The notes under the pieces are model-generated. The model saw only the letters and a program-made list of their open reading frames with translations, was not told the DNA's origin and searched no databases. A stretch of 41,738 bases of DNA from Planctomycetota bacterium (lineage in GTDB: Bacteria; Planctomycetota; Planctomycetia; Pirellulales; Pirellulaceae), in NCBI GenBank assembly GCA_014238905.1, contig JABAAE010000004.1, positions 1 through 41,738 on the forward strand. The letters run 5' to 3'. A program made the position numbers and the translations under genes. Below are positions 1-7,199 of the stretch, in pieces. How positions within the stretch are numbered: the stretch's first letter is position 1; every line of letters begins with the position of its first letter.

Positions 1-255
1 TGGGTGGTTCGGGTTACCCGGAGCCTGGTTGTTGCCACAGTTGGCATTCCACGGAAATTTCTTCTGCGTGTCATGATAGTTCTGACACGCCAAGCCAATC
101 TGCTTCAGATTATTAGCACATTGGGTTCGACGGGCTGCTTCACGGGCTGCCTGAACAGCCGGAAGGAGCAGTGCGATCAATATTCCTATGATCGCGATAA
201 CGACGAGAAGTTCTACAAGTGTAAAACCCTTCGCCCTATTGCTGCGTGCAGTCAT
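1..255 (-). CDS. DUF1559 prepilin-like protein, N-terminal part (cut by window edge)
   Basis: The reverse strand reads 85 codons from an ATG at 255 to the edge without a stop. The protein begins [20 protein letters not shown], the type IV prepilin/pseudopilin cleavage and methylation motif (cleavage after KG, F at +1, E at +5), followed by a hydrophobic helix and [14 protein letters not shown], then [17 protein letters not shown]. That combination is typical of the DUF1559 family, which is greatly expanded in planctomycetes. An AGGAG lies 7 nt before the ATG (263-267). Family knowledge suggests processing by a prepilin peptidase and an envelope or secretion-related role, but the function of individual members is unknown. 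The C-terminal H-X9-DG-type domain lies outside the window. An ORF on the opposite strand here is only its shadow. Confidence 0.95.
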   Translation of the reverse strand, partial: MTARSNRAKGFTLVELLVVIAIIGILIALLLPAVQAAREAARRTQCANNLKQIGLACQNYHDTQKKFPWNANCGNNQAPGNPNHP

Positions 256-1354
256 AGAGAGACTCCTAAAGGAAAAATAAAAAATAAGAGAACTAAGGAA
301 TAGCTAAAAAAACATAACTCTTTGGAACATAATATTCCAAAAGACCATTATCAATTTTCGTGGTTTTCAAAGACCCAGCAGACAAGAATAGTGAAGGTTC
401 ACCACCTTTGAGACGAGCGTTGCTACTGCGGAATCAAATTAGAAAAGAACAATAACTACCAATTAAAAACTCGAAAAATCTCAATCGGTCAGATAAAGCC
501 ATAGTGCAGCATCGGTTAAAAACAGAACAACCACAAGGAAATTCCGCTGTTTTTTGGTTCAAGATGAAAAAAAACAGGGCATTTCCCATGTTTTGAATTA
601 GCTTCCGGCCCACCTCATCGGTAAACGGCAGCTCCCAATACCACTTAATGAACCGACCTAACAAGACCATCCAAACTATTAAACGGGCAGACTTTTCATC
701 GAACGACTTCTCAGCTCTGATTAAATTGTCGCCTGCTTTGATTGACTTGAAGACTGCTTCGAGGATTGGCTACCACAGCGTCGCGAACAATACGTCAAAA
801 GAGAGGGGTCAGGAGAAACCGCCTTTTTCTTTAACACAAACAAAACGACATTCAGATCTCTCTCCCGATCCAAACCTACCGAACACTAAGGAAGCGGAGG
901 TTCCGAAATAGCCTGATGGCCTACAACCGCCAATTCGTTCTGGGGATGCGATTGGACGGCCACGATGATGGAGACCTGTTGCGAAACTGAGCGGTCGCCA
1001 TCACTTGCCGCTGAACGCGGATTAACCACTCGTCTGGAAAGGGTCGTTTCAGTTCACGCGATACTAATCCTGGACCGTCATCCATAGCATCGGTTGCCCA
1101 TCTCAAAATCGTTAAAGGGTTGAGCTCGTCATTTATTAGTCAGACTTTGATGATTGCTTTGGCCTGTCTACGACGGTCCACTTCAAAATACGATTTCAAT
1201 GGACAGGCCTCACCTCGGTACATTCACCACTCAAGTCGTTATTGACTCCCTGATTTTGATCTGCCGCGAGCAACAAACTGCGTTCCTTGGTTAGCTGGAC
1301 CAACGCTTGGATGGGTCAAGATGAATCCTTGCAGATTACAGTAACTCAGATTGT
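256..1354. other. About 1.1 kb without a convincing gene
   Basis: Short open frames exist on both strands (434-670 minus, 648-911 plus, 921-1106 minus), but none has a good ribosome binding site or a recognisable family. A 7-bp hairpin (TTTGGAA 321-327, TTCCAAA 335-341) lies upstream of the DUF1559 gene and could be in its leader. Around 800-840 there is a GGGGTCAGG motif between A-rich and T-rich arms, reminiscent of REP-like palindromes seen in environmental genomes. The block may be degenerate mobile or duplicated DNA, which I cannot prove. Confidence 0.5.
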
Positions 1355-2716
1355 CTATTCTTCGTCCGACAATCGCATCTTAACGCTTGCCAAGTGAGCC
1401 GTCAGTCCTTCCTTGATCGCTAGTTGTTCCACATCCGGGGCATCCTTTTCCAAACTGGCCTGATCATATTCAATCACGCTCATGCTCCGCAAGAAATCTG
1501 CTGCGTTGAGACCATGAGCCCATTGCGATGTAGCCCCGGTTGGTAACACGTGAGATGGCCCCGCAACGTAATCTCCCAACGCGACTGGCGTTTGATGACC
1601 GAGAAAAGTAGCTCCGGCGTTTCTAATTCCACTCATGAAAGACCTGGAATCGTCTGTCTGGATATGCAAGTGCTCCGGCGCGATTTGATTTGTCAGCTCC
1701 ATGGCGTGCACCCGATCCCTTGCGCAAATCAGTAAACCGAACTCATTAAGGCAATCTACCGTGAGCTCGGCCCGTGATAACTCACCGACCTGCAGCTGAA
1801 TTTCTTTTTCAATCGCATCCACTACATCGATATCCCATGCCACCAGAATCGCGGCTCCGGGTGAATGCTCCGCTTGGGCCAAAAGATCGGCCGCAGCATA
1901 CCGGGGATTCGTTGTTTGGTCTGCAATAACGACCACCTCACTAGGGCCAGCAATTGAGTCAATGTCAACTTGACCGTAAACAAGTTTCTTTGCCAGAGCG
2001 ACGAACAGATTCCCTGGCCCTACAATTTTTTGGACCTTTGCGATCCCTTCGCACCCGTACGCCATCGCAGCCACAGCTTGGGCACCACCCACACGGTAAA
2101 CCTCCTTGATGCCCAATTCATGACACGTTGCCAAAACATCCTGGTTGTAGGCCCCAAAGGGTGTCGGAGGAGCGACGACGACGAGTTCCTCAACGCCTGC
2201 CGCCTGGGCAGGAACGGCAGTCATTAACAACGTAGACGGATAGGCGGCAGCTCCGCCTGGCACACAAATCCCAATTCTTCGTAACGGCAGGAATCTTTGC
2301 TCCAAGACGATGTTGGGGTCTCGGCGTACCGAGATGTCCTGCGGCAGCAACTTTTCCTGGAACGAAAGGATGTTTTTTCGGACGCGACGTACCGTGTTCA
2401 AAAACTCGGTATCCGCGTTTTGATGCGCTGTCCGAAGCTCCAAATCCGAAACCGCTAAATTGTCTTGTGTTACCTCTGCCTGGTCAAAAACCCGCGTGTA
2501 ATACAGGACCTTCTCCAAACCGAATTTGGCAACGTGTTGACAGATTCGTTCGACACTTTGTTGTGGCGTTAAAGGCTCACCAAAAACGGATTCCGTTAGA
2601 CGCCGACCCGCTGGTGAAACAATATCTCCTTGTGGAGAAAGGCGTTCCTGTAAAACCGCCAGCTCCGAAATGACATCTTCATTCTCGGCATTTACTTTTC
2701 GAATACTGATTTTCAT
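1355..2716 (-). CDS. hisD: Histidinol dehydrogenase
   Basis: The 453-residue protein matches the usual length of HisD, the NAD- and zinc-dependent enzyme that oxidises L-histidinol to L-histidine in two steps. Visible signatures are the CVPGGAAAYPST loop (151-162), IVGPGNLFVALAKK (231-244), DSIAGPSE (253-260), and the catalytic and zinc-site residues Q281 and H284 (LAQAEHSPGA), E348 and H349 (APEHLHI), D382 (GDYVAGPSH) and H441 (EGLTAHLAS). Its ATG overlaps the stop of the upstream regulator by ATGA (2713-2716), which suggests translational coupling. No other his genes are nearby. HisD-like paralogues that act on other amino alcohols exist, so the cupin-regulator context leaves some doubt about the exact substrate, but all key residues are present. 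Confidence 0.93.
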   Translation of the reverse strand: MKISIRKVNAENEDVISELAVLQERLSPQGDIVSPAGRRLTESVFGEPLTPQQSVERICQHVAKFGLEKVLYYTRVFDQAEVTQDNLAVSDLELRTAHQNADTEFLNTVRRVRKNILSFQEKLLPQDISVRRDPNIVLEQRFLPLRRIGICVPGGAAAYPSTLLMTAVPAQAAGVEELVVVAPPTPFGAYNQDVLATCHELGIKEVYRVGGAQAVAAMAYGCEGIAKVQKIVGPGNLFVALAKKLVYGQVDIDSIAGPSEVVVIADQTTNPRYAAADLLAQAEHSPGAAILVAWDIDVVDAIEKEIQLQVGELSRAELTVDCLNEFGLLICARDRVHAMELTNQIAPEHLHIQTDDSRSFMSGIRNAGATFLGHQTPVALGDYVAGPSHVLPTGATSQWAHGLNAADFLRSMSVIEYDQASLEKDAPDVEQLAIKEGLTAHLASVKMRLSDEE

Positions 2717-3309
2717 TTAGCTGGTGAATTCCTTTCATAGATATTGACCAGAAACGCAACCGCCTCACCGCGGCCGATGTTTTCAATTTTATGGGAAACA
2801 TCCGCCGGATAATGGGCCGAATCACCACGGCTCAATTCGGTCGTTTCGTTGTTTGCGGTCACCTTCAAATTCCCTTTTTGCACCGTCAAAAATTCGCGGG
2901 CGCCCTGGAAATGGGGCGAACTTTCCAAAATCCCATTGGCCTTGATCACCAGTTCGTAGAACTCGGTTTCTTTTTCCAGATGCAACGGCGAGAGCGTTCT
3001 GATCCTGCAGTCGGAATCATCCCGAAAAAGGTAATTGTGATCAGCGGCACGGATCACATCGATGCGTGTCGTTGATGGCGACGAATCAACCAGATCCGCC
3101 AAGCTTAAACCGAAAGCCTGGGCAATCCTAAACGCAACACCCAGTGTCGGATTCGCCAATCCTCTTTCAATCTGGCTCAACATCGAGCGACTGACCCCGC
3201 ACAGACTCGCTAATTGCTCCAAAGTCCAATTATGCTTTTTGCGCAGAGATTTGACGCGATCGCAAACCTGCTGGTTCAAAGGGTCCGTTTCGTCGCAAGC
3301 CCCACTCAT
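2713..3309 (-). CDS. XRE-family transcriptional regulator with C-terminal cupin domain
   Basis: The 198-residue protein has an N-terminal helix-turn-helix (about residues 13-67; TLEQLASLCGVSRSMLSQIE, then RGLANPTLGVAFRIAQAFG) and a C-terminal cupin (about 110-190; SPHFQGAREFLTVQKG, HYPADVSHKIEN). This is the PuuR/SutR-like architecture, in which a small molecule, often an amino acid or polyamine, is thought to bind the cupin. I chose the ATG at 3309; a TTG at 3324 would add five residues. The gene overlaps hisD by four bases and is divergent from the tdh-like gene, so control of both the hisD operon and tdh is plausible (inference). An inverted repeat CTCCC-GGC-GGGAG at 3334-3346, just upstream, is a candidate operator. 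Confidence 0.88.
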   Translation of the reverse strand: MSGACDETDPLNQQVCDRVKSLRKKHNWTLEQLASLCGVSRSMLSQIERGLANPTLGVAFRIAQAFGLSLADLVDSSPSTTRIDVIRAADHNYLFRDDSDCRIRTLSPLHLEKETEFYELVIKANGILESSPHFQGAREFLTVQKGNLKVTANNETTELSRGDSAHYPADVSHKIENIGRGEAVAFLVNIYERNSPAK

Positions 3310-3457
3310 GCTATACCTGGCCAAATCGGGTGTCTCCCGGCGGGAGCTCCGGGCGAAAAATCGTTATTAGTTCTAATGGGTTTCAGGCAGGAACCCTAGC
3401 GGCCCTGCGGGTCGGGTGACCGTAAAACACCACCATTACACAAAACGGATTTGATTC

Positions 3458-3485
3458 TTGTAAACTGAACCAGACCGTGTATCAT
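3458..3485 (+). promoter_or_regulatory. Candidate sigma-70-type promoter for the tdh-like gene
   Basis: TTGTAA (3458-3463) and TATCAT (3480-3485) are separated by 16 bp. The -10 matches the consensus at five of six positions and the -35 at four of six. Transcription would begin near 3492, inside the longest open frame (GTG at 3477), which argues for a start codon at 3537 or 3558. Confidence 0.4.
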
Positions 3486-3536
3486 AGTGGAGCTCATTCC
3501 ATCATAGCAGAAAACACTCTAATCAGAAGTAATGCA

Positions 3537-4601
3537 ATGGATTTACCGGCTTCTAGCATGCTGGCGATCAAAAAAACCGAAGCGGCGCCTGGTCTGACCT
3601 GGCAACCAGATACAGAAATCCCAACCTATGGACCGCGGGACGTTCTGGTGCGGGTGACGCACGCTGGAATCTGCGGCACCGATCGGCATATCTACGAATG
3701 GGACGCCTGGAGTGCCAGTCGGGTCAAGATAGGTATTACAACAGGCCATGAATTCGTTGGTATCGTCGAGGCAGTCGGTGATGCGGTGACGCGTACACGA
3801 TTGGGTGACCGGGTCAGTGCCGAGGGGCACATTGGTTGTGGACATTGCCAACCCTGCCGCACAGGCAACGGACATATTTGTGAGTCAGTCGATATTCTAG
3901 GCATAGATTGCAACGGTTGCTTCGCTCAGTGGGTCAGCGTCCCGGAAGAAAACATTTGGCCGGTTCATCCTGATATACCAGATCGGCTGGCCGCGGTCTT
4001 TGATCCCTTGGGAAACGCCGTTCATACGGTCATGGCTGCCGGTGTCAGCGGAAAAAGCGTATTAATTACAGGAGTTGGCATCATTGGCCTGATGGCCGTC
4101 ACCGTTGCAAAAGCGGCCGGTGCCGCGAGGATTCTAGTAACCGATGTTGACCCGAAGCGGCTGGAACTTGCCAGAGAACTGGGCGCCAATGAAGCATTCG
4201 ACGCAACGTCAAACTGGGTGCCCGAGGCTCGTAAAGCGACCCATCAGCGAGGTCCAGACGTGCTGCTGGAAATGAGCGGTCACCCAGCAGCAATCAAATC
4301 CGGTTTCCGCAGCCTTCGCAATGGTGGCACGGCAGCTTTACTGGGCCTGCCTGCCAACGATGTTTCGTTTAACCTAGCAGAGGAAATCATTTTCAAGGGT
4401 GCGAAAGTCCTGGGCATCAACGGTCGCTTGATGTTTGAAACCTGGTATCAGATGGAGAATTTCCTTCTTTCGGGAAGACTGGATCTCGACCCAGTCGTCA
4501 CACACGAAATCGAAATGGAAGACTTTGAAAAAGGATTTCAATTAATGCAATCCGGTGAAGGGATCAAGATCGTCATGCGAATGCCGAATCCAAATGAATA
4601 A
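3537..4601 (+). CDS. tdh: L-threonine 3-dehydrogenase-like zinc alcohol dehydrogenase
   Basis: This medium-chain dehydrogenase resembles bacterial threonine dehydrogenase throughout. It has the catalytic zinc residues C46 (AGICGTDRHIYEWDAW) and H71-E72 (TTGHEFVG), structural-zinc cysteines 101, 104, 107 and 115, FDPLGNAVHT, the Rossmann motif GVGIIGLMAV, and the C-terminal GRLMFETWYQ and GFQLMQSGEG. The family oxidises L-threonine with NAD to 2-amino-3-ketobutyrate, which kbl normally cleaves to glycine and acetyl-CoA; no kbl is present here. The start is uncertain: ATG 3537 follows a weak AGAAG, ATG 3558 aligns best with known Tdh N-termini, and the longest frame begins at 3477. It is divergent from the XRE/cupin regulator, which may control it. 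A related polyol dehydrogenase is the main alternative. Confidence 0.85.
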   Translation: MDLPASSMLAIKKTEAAPGLTWQPDTEIPTYGPRDVLVRVTHAGICGTDRHIYEWDAWSASRVKIGITTGHEFVGIVEAVGDAVTRTRLGDRVSAEGHIGCGHCQPCRTGNGHICESVDILGIDCNGCFAQWVSVPEENIWPVHPDIPDRLAAVFDPLGNAVHTVMAAGVSGKSVLITGVGIIGLMAVTVAKAAGAARILVTDVDPKRLELARELGANEAFDATSNWVPEARKATHQRGPDVLLEMSGHPAAIKSGFRSLRNGGTAALLGLPANDVSFNLAEEIIFKGAKVLGINGRLMFETWYQMENFLLSGRLDLDPVVTHEIEMEDFEKGFQLMQSGEGIKIVMRMPNPNE

Positions 4602-4667
4602 GCGGCGAGTTGACCATCTCCGATTGATGCCATCGACGATCGAAACGACCAAAACAATCTCACCATT

Positions 4668-4763
4668 ACTCAATGATTCAAATACTCAATGATTCAAATA
4701 CTCAATGATTCAAATACTCAATGATTCAAATACTCAATGATTCAAATACTCAATGATTCAAAC
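4668..4763. repeat. Tandem repeat, 16 bp x 6
   Basis: The unit ACTCAATGATTCAAAT repeats six times without a gap; only the final base of the last copy differs. The array fills most of the space between the converging tdh-like gene and argJ, and its last base is the first base of the argJ stop codon (4763-4765). The unit length is not a multiple of three. No terminator hairpin is obvious here. Confidence 0.97.
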
Positions 4764-5959
4764 TAGGTGTGATACTCGGCATTAATCTTGACGTATTCAT
4801 ACGTCAAATCACTCGTCCAAAAAGTCGCTGCATGAATGGGTGCTCCGATTTGTAGTTGAATCTCCGTCTGTTCATTTTCCGAGATGGAAAGACTGACTTT
4901 CTCGGCATCAAAGGTCGCCGGCGTTCCCAGGGAATACAGCAGAAAACCGTTTAGTTTTAACGTGGTGGTTTCAGGTGAAAAATCGACTCCACTATAGCCA
5001 GCCGCGCTCACGATTCGTCCCCAGTTGGGATCAGCACCAAACACGGCCGTTTTCACCAAAGGACTGTCAGCAATTGTCTTGGCGACCGTGGCCAACTCCT
5101 CCTCGGACTGTGGTCCGGAGACGGTGATAGAAATCAGGTGGGTCGCACCTTCGCCATCTTTGGGAATCATTTTGGCTAACTCCTCACTCGCCGACCACAG
5201 GTTTTCAAAAAAGGTCGCCACCGCTTGGTCACCCAATACCACTTCTTCGACTTTCCTGGAAAGCAAAACCACTTGATCGCTGGTACTGGTGTGCCCATCA
5301 ACACTGATCCGGTTGAAGGTGTGATCAATAATCCTCTTAAACCACTGAAGGTTTTCGGTCGACCGGTTCAACGGGAAGTCCGTCATGAAGACAGAGAGCA
5401 TCGTTGCCATCTTCGGACCAATCATCCCTGCCCCTTTGGCTATCCCGAGGATCGAAAACTCCTGTCCATCACACTCGAATCGCCTCGAGGCGACTTTAGA
5501 AAACCGGTCGGACGTCATAAACCCCCTGGAAGTCAAAGATAGGTTTTCCGGGGTTGCCTGAGGATGATCGGTGATGGAATCAATCCCAGAAATCATTTTG
5601 TCCATCGGTAAAACCTCTCCGATGATTCCGGTAGACATTACCAGGACCTGCTCTGGAGTACATCCCAACCTCGTCGCGGTTTCGACTGCCATGGCAAGGG
5701 TATCTCTCTCTCCTTGCGGCCCGGTACAGGCATTGGCATTTCCGGAATTGACAATGATGGCTCTTGTCGAACCGACATTCTTTTCGTTCCAATCCACCGA
5801 AGAAGCGCGGATGATATTCTGTGTGAATGCCCCGAACGATGTGCAAAGCTGGTCAGCCACAATCAAGGCAAGATCGGGTTCGCCGCTTTGCTTGATCCCA
5901 CAGGAAATACCGTTGAAAGCATAGCCATGAGGAATGTCGTAAGATGTTGGGATTTCCAT
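4763..5959 (-). CDS. argJ: Bifunctional ornithine acetyltransferase / N-acetylglutamate synthase
   Basis: The 398-residue protein has the length and motifs of ArgJ. It transfers the acetyl group from N-acetylornithine to glutamate and, in bifunctional forms, also makes N-acetylglutamate from acetyl-CoA. The self-cleavage site is clear at AKGAGMIGPKMATML, with Thr186 as the nucleophile that becomes the N-terminus of the beta chain. Other family signatures are IIVNSGNANACTG (69-80), STGIIGE (109-114) and ADPNWGRI near the C-terminal third. It lies 132 bp downstream of argC on the same strand, giving an argC-argJ pair consistent with the acetyl-recycling arginine pathway. Whether it is mono- or bifunctional cannot be read from the sequence. 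Its 3' end abuts a 16-bp tandem repeat. Confidence 0.95.
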   Translation of the reverse strand: MEIPTSYDIPHGYAFNGISCGIKQSGEPDLALIVADQLCTSFGAFTQNIIRASSVDWNEKNVGSTRAIIVNSGNANACTGPQGERDTLAMAVETATRLGCTPEQVLVMSTGIIGEVLPMDKMISGIDSITDHPQATPENLSLTSRGFMTSDRFSKVASRRFECDGQEFSILGIAKGAGMIGPKMATMLSVFMTDFPLNRSTENLQWFKRIIDHTFNRISVDGHTSTSDQVVLLSRKVEEVVLGDQAVATFFENLWSASEELAKMIPKDGEGATHLISITVSGPQSEEELATVAKTIADSPLVKTAVFGADPNWGRIVSAAGYSGVDFSPETTTLKLNGFLLYSLGTPATFDAEKVSLSISENEQTEIQLQIGAPIHAATFWTSDLTYEYVKINAEYHT

Positions 5960-6091
5960 GATCGATATCGTTTTCTCAGCAGATTATCCATAACGTCGTT
6001 CGAAAAAACGTTAACAAAACTCGGCCGATTGGTCTACCACCAATTCCCGTGGCATCCCGCCAAGCTCCATCGCAATCGACTTCGATACCAA

Positions 6092-7117
6092 CTACAGCAA
6101 AGCGGTTCGTTCGTCAAATCCATTCATCAGGTTAAAGTTCTGAACTGCCGCGCCTGATGCCCCTTTAATTAAATTATCCAGACAGCTGATGATAATCGCA
6201 TGTCGCGACTCTTTACCGACCGAGGGCACCCTGACCGTCAGGTCACAGAAATTGGTCCCGCTGACGTGGCGAGTCGCTGGCAAGTCAGCGGTCACTCGAA
6301 CGAAAGGAGCTGACCGGTACTGTTTCTTAAGGCAATCCAAGAGATCCTGCTGCTGGACATCCTGATTAAGCCGAGTGTAAATCGTGGAAAGAATCCCTCG
6401 TTCCATTGGCACCAAATGCGGCGTGAACAAGCAACTAACTGGACTTCCGGAACAACGCTGAATCACATCCTCCATTTCAGGCTGATGACGATGACTTCCC
6501 ACTTTATAGGCAGCAGTTGACTCATTGCACTCTGGATAGTGAAACGGTAGCGAGGGTTTTCGGCCGGCACCACTGACACCCGTTTTGGCGTCAACAATAA
6601 TCGCATCGGTATTAATCAATCCAGCCTTAATCAACGGTGCAATACCGAGGATCGCAGAGGTTGGAAAACAGCCCGGATTAGCAACCAGATCAGCGGCCTC
6701 GATTTCCGAACGAAAGAACTCCGGCAGCCCATAAGGCACCTTTCCAACCATATCCATATGGGGATGATCCGTTTCGTACCACGTTTGGTACTCATCCAGC
6801 GACGACAATCGATAGTCCGCACTGAAATCGACCACCCGGACCCCTTTCGCATGCAGCCTTTTTACTGATTCGGCAGAGGCTCCATGGGGCAGACAACAAA
6901 ACGCAAAATCAACCCGGTCCGCCACTTTCTGCGGATCAAATTCCTCCAGAACCAAATTCGTACAATCTCGCAACTGGGCATGGGTTTTATCCAGACCAAC
7001 CCCCAAATTTTCGCGAGATGTGACGCATTCAATCACTACTTCGGGATGCCGCAGTAGTATTTTGATCAATTCCAATGCGGTGTAGCCGGTCGCCCCGATA
7101 ATTCCAACCCGGATCAT
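6092..7117 (-). CDS. argC: N-acetyl-gamma-glutamyl-phosphate reductase
   Basis: The 341-residue protein is ArgC, which reduces N-acetylglutamyl phosphate to the semialdehyde using NADPH. It starts with the nucleotide-binding GIIGATGYTALEL (6-18), has FCCLPHGASA and VVDFSADYRL, the catalytic Cys150 in NPGCFPTS, and the catalytic His in GSHRHQPEM (around 208-215). It is followed by argJ, the next-but-two step of the pathway. The gene upstream on the same strand (pseudokinase-like) ends 82 bp before it, so co-transcription is possible though functionally unexplained. The ATG at 7117 gives the canonical N-terminus. Confidence 0.96.
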   Translation of the reverse strand: MIRVGIIGATGYTALELIKILLRHPEVVIECVTSRENLGVGLDKTHAQLRDCTNLVLEEFDPQKVADRVDFAFCCLPHGASAESVKRLHAKGVRVVDFSADYRLSSLDEYQTWYETDHPHMDMVGKVPYGLPEFFRSEIEAADLVANPGCFPTSAILGIAPLIKAGLINTDAIIVDAKTGVSGAGRKPSLPFHYPECNESTAAYKVGSHRHQPEMEDVIQRCSGSPVSCLFTPHLVPMERGILSTIYTRLNQDVQQQDLLDCLKKQYRSAPFVRVTADLPATRHVSGTNFCDLTVRVPSVGKESRHAIIISCLDNLIKGASGAAVQNFNLMNGFDERTALL

Positions 7118-7199
7118 TCGATTTCCATTTTGCGTCAGTACTTGGCCTAAACAGGCGGACTATTCACCATACATTTTTCCCTAGCCAAACCCAACCCAC

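Noticed and set aside
4..303. Plus-strand open frame of 99 codons at the left edge
   Set aside because: It is antisense to the DUF1559 gene, whose prepilin motif and ribosome binding site are clear on the minus strand.
434..1106. Three short frames (434-670 minus, 648-911 plus, 921-1106 minus)
   Set aside because: No ribosome binding sites, no family resemblance, and odd composition.
4668..4763. Considered as a CRISPR array
   Set aside because: The 16-bp units are directly adjacent with no spacers and no cas genes are present.
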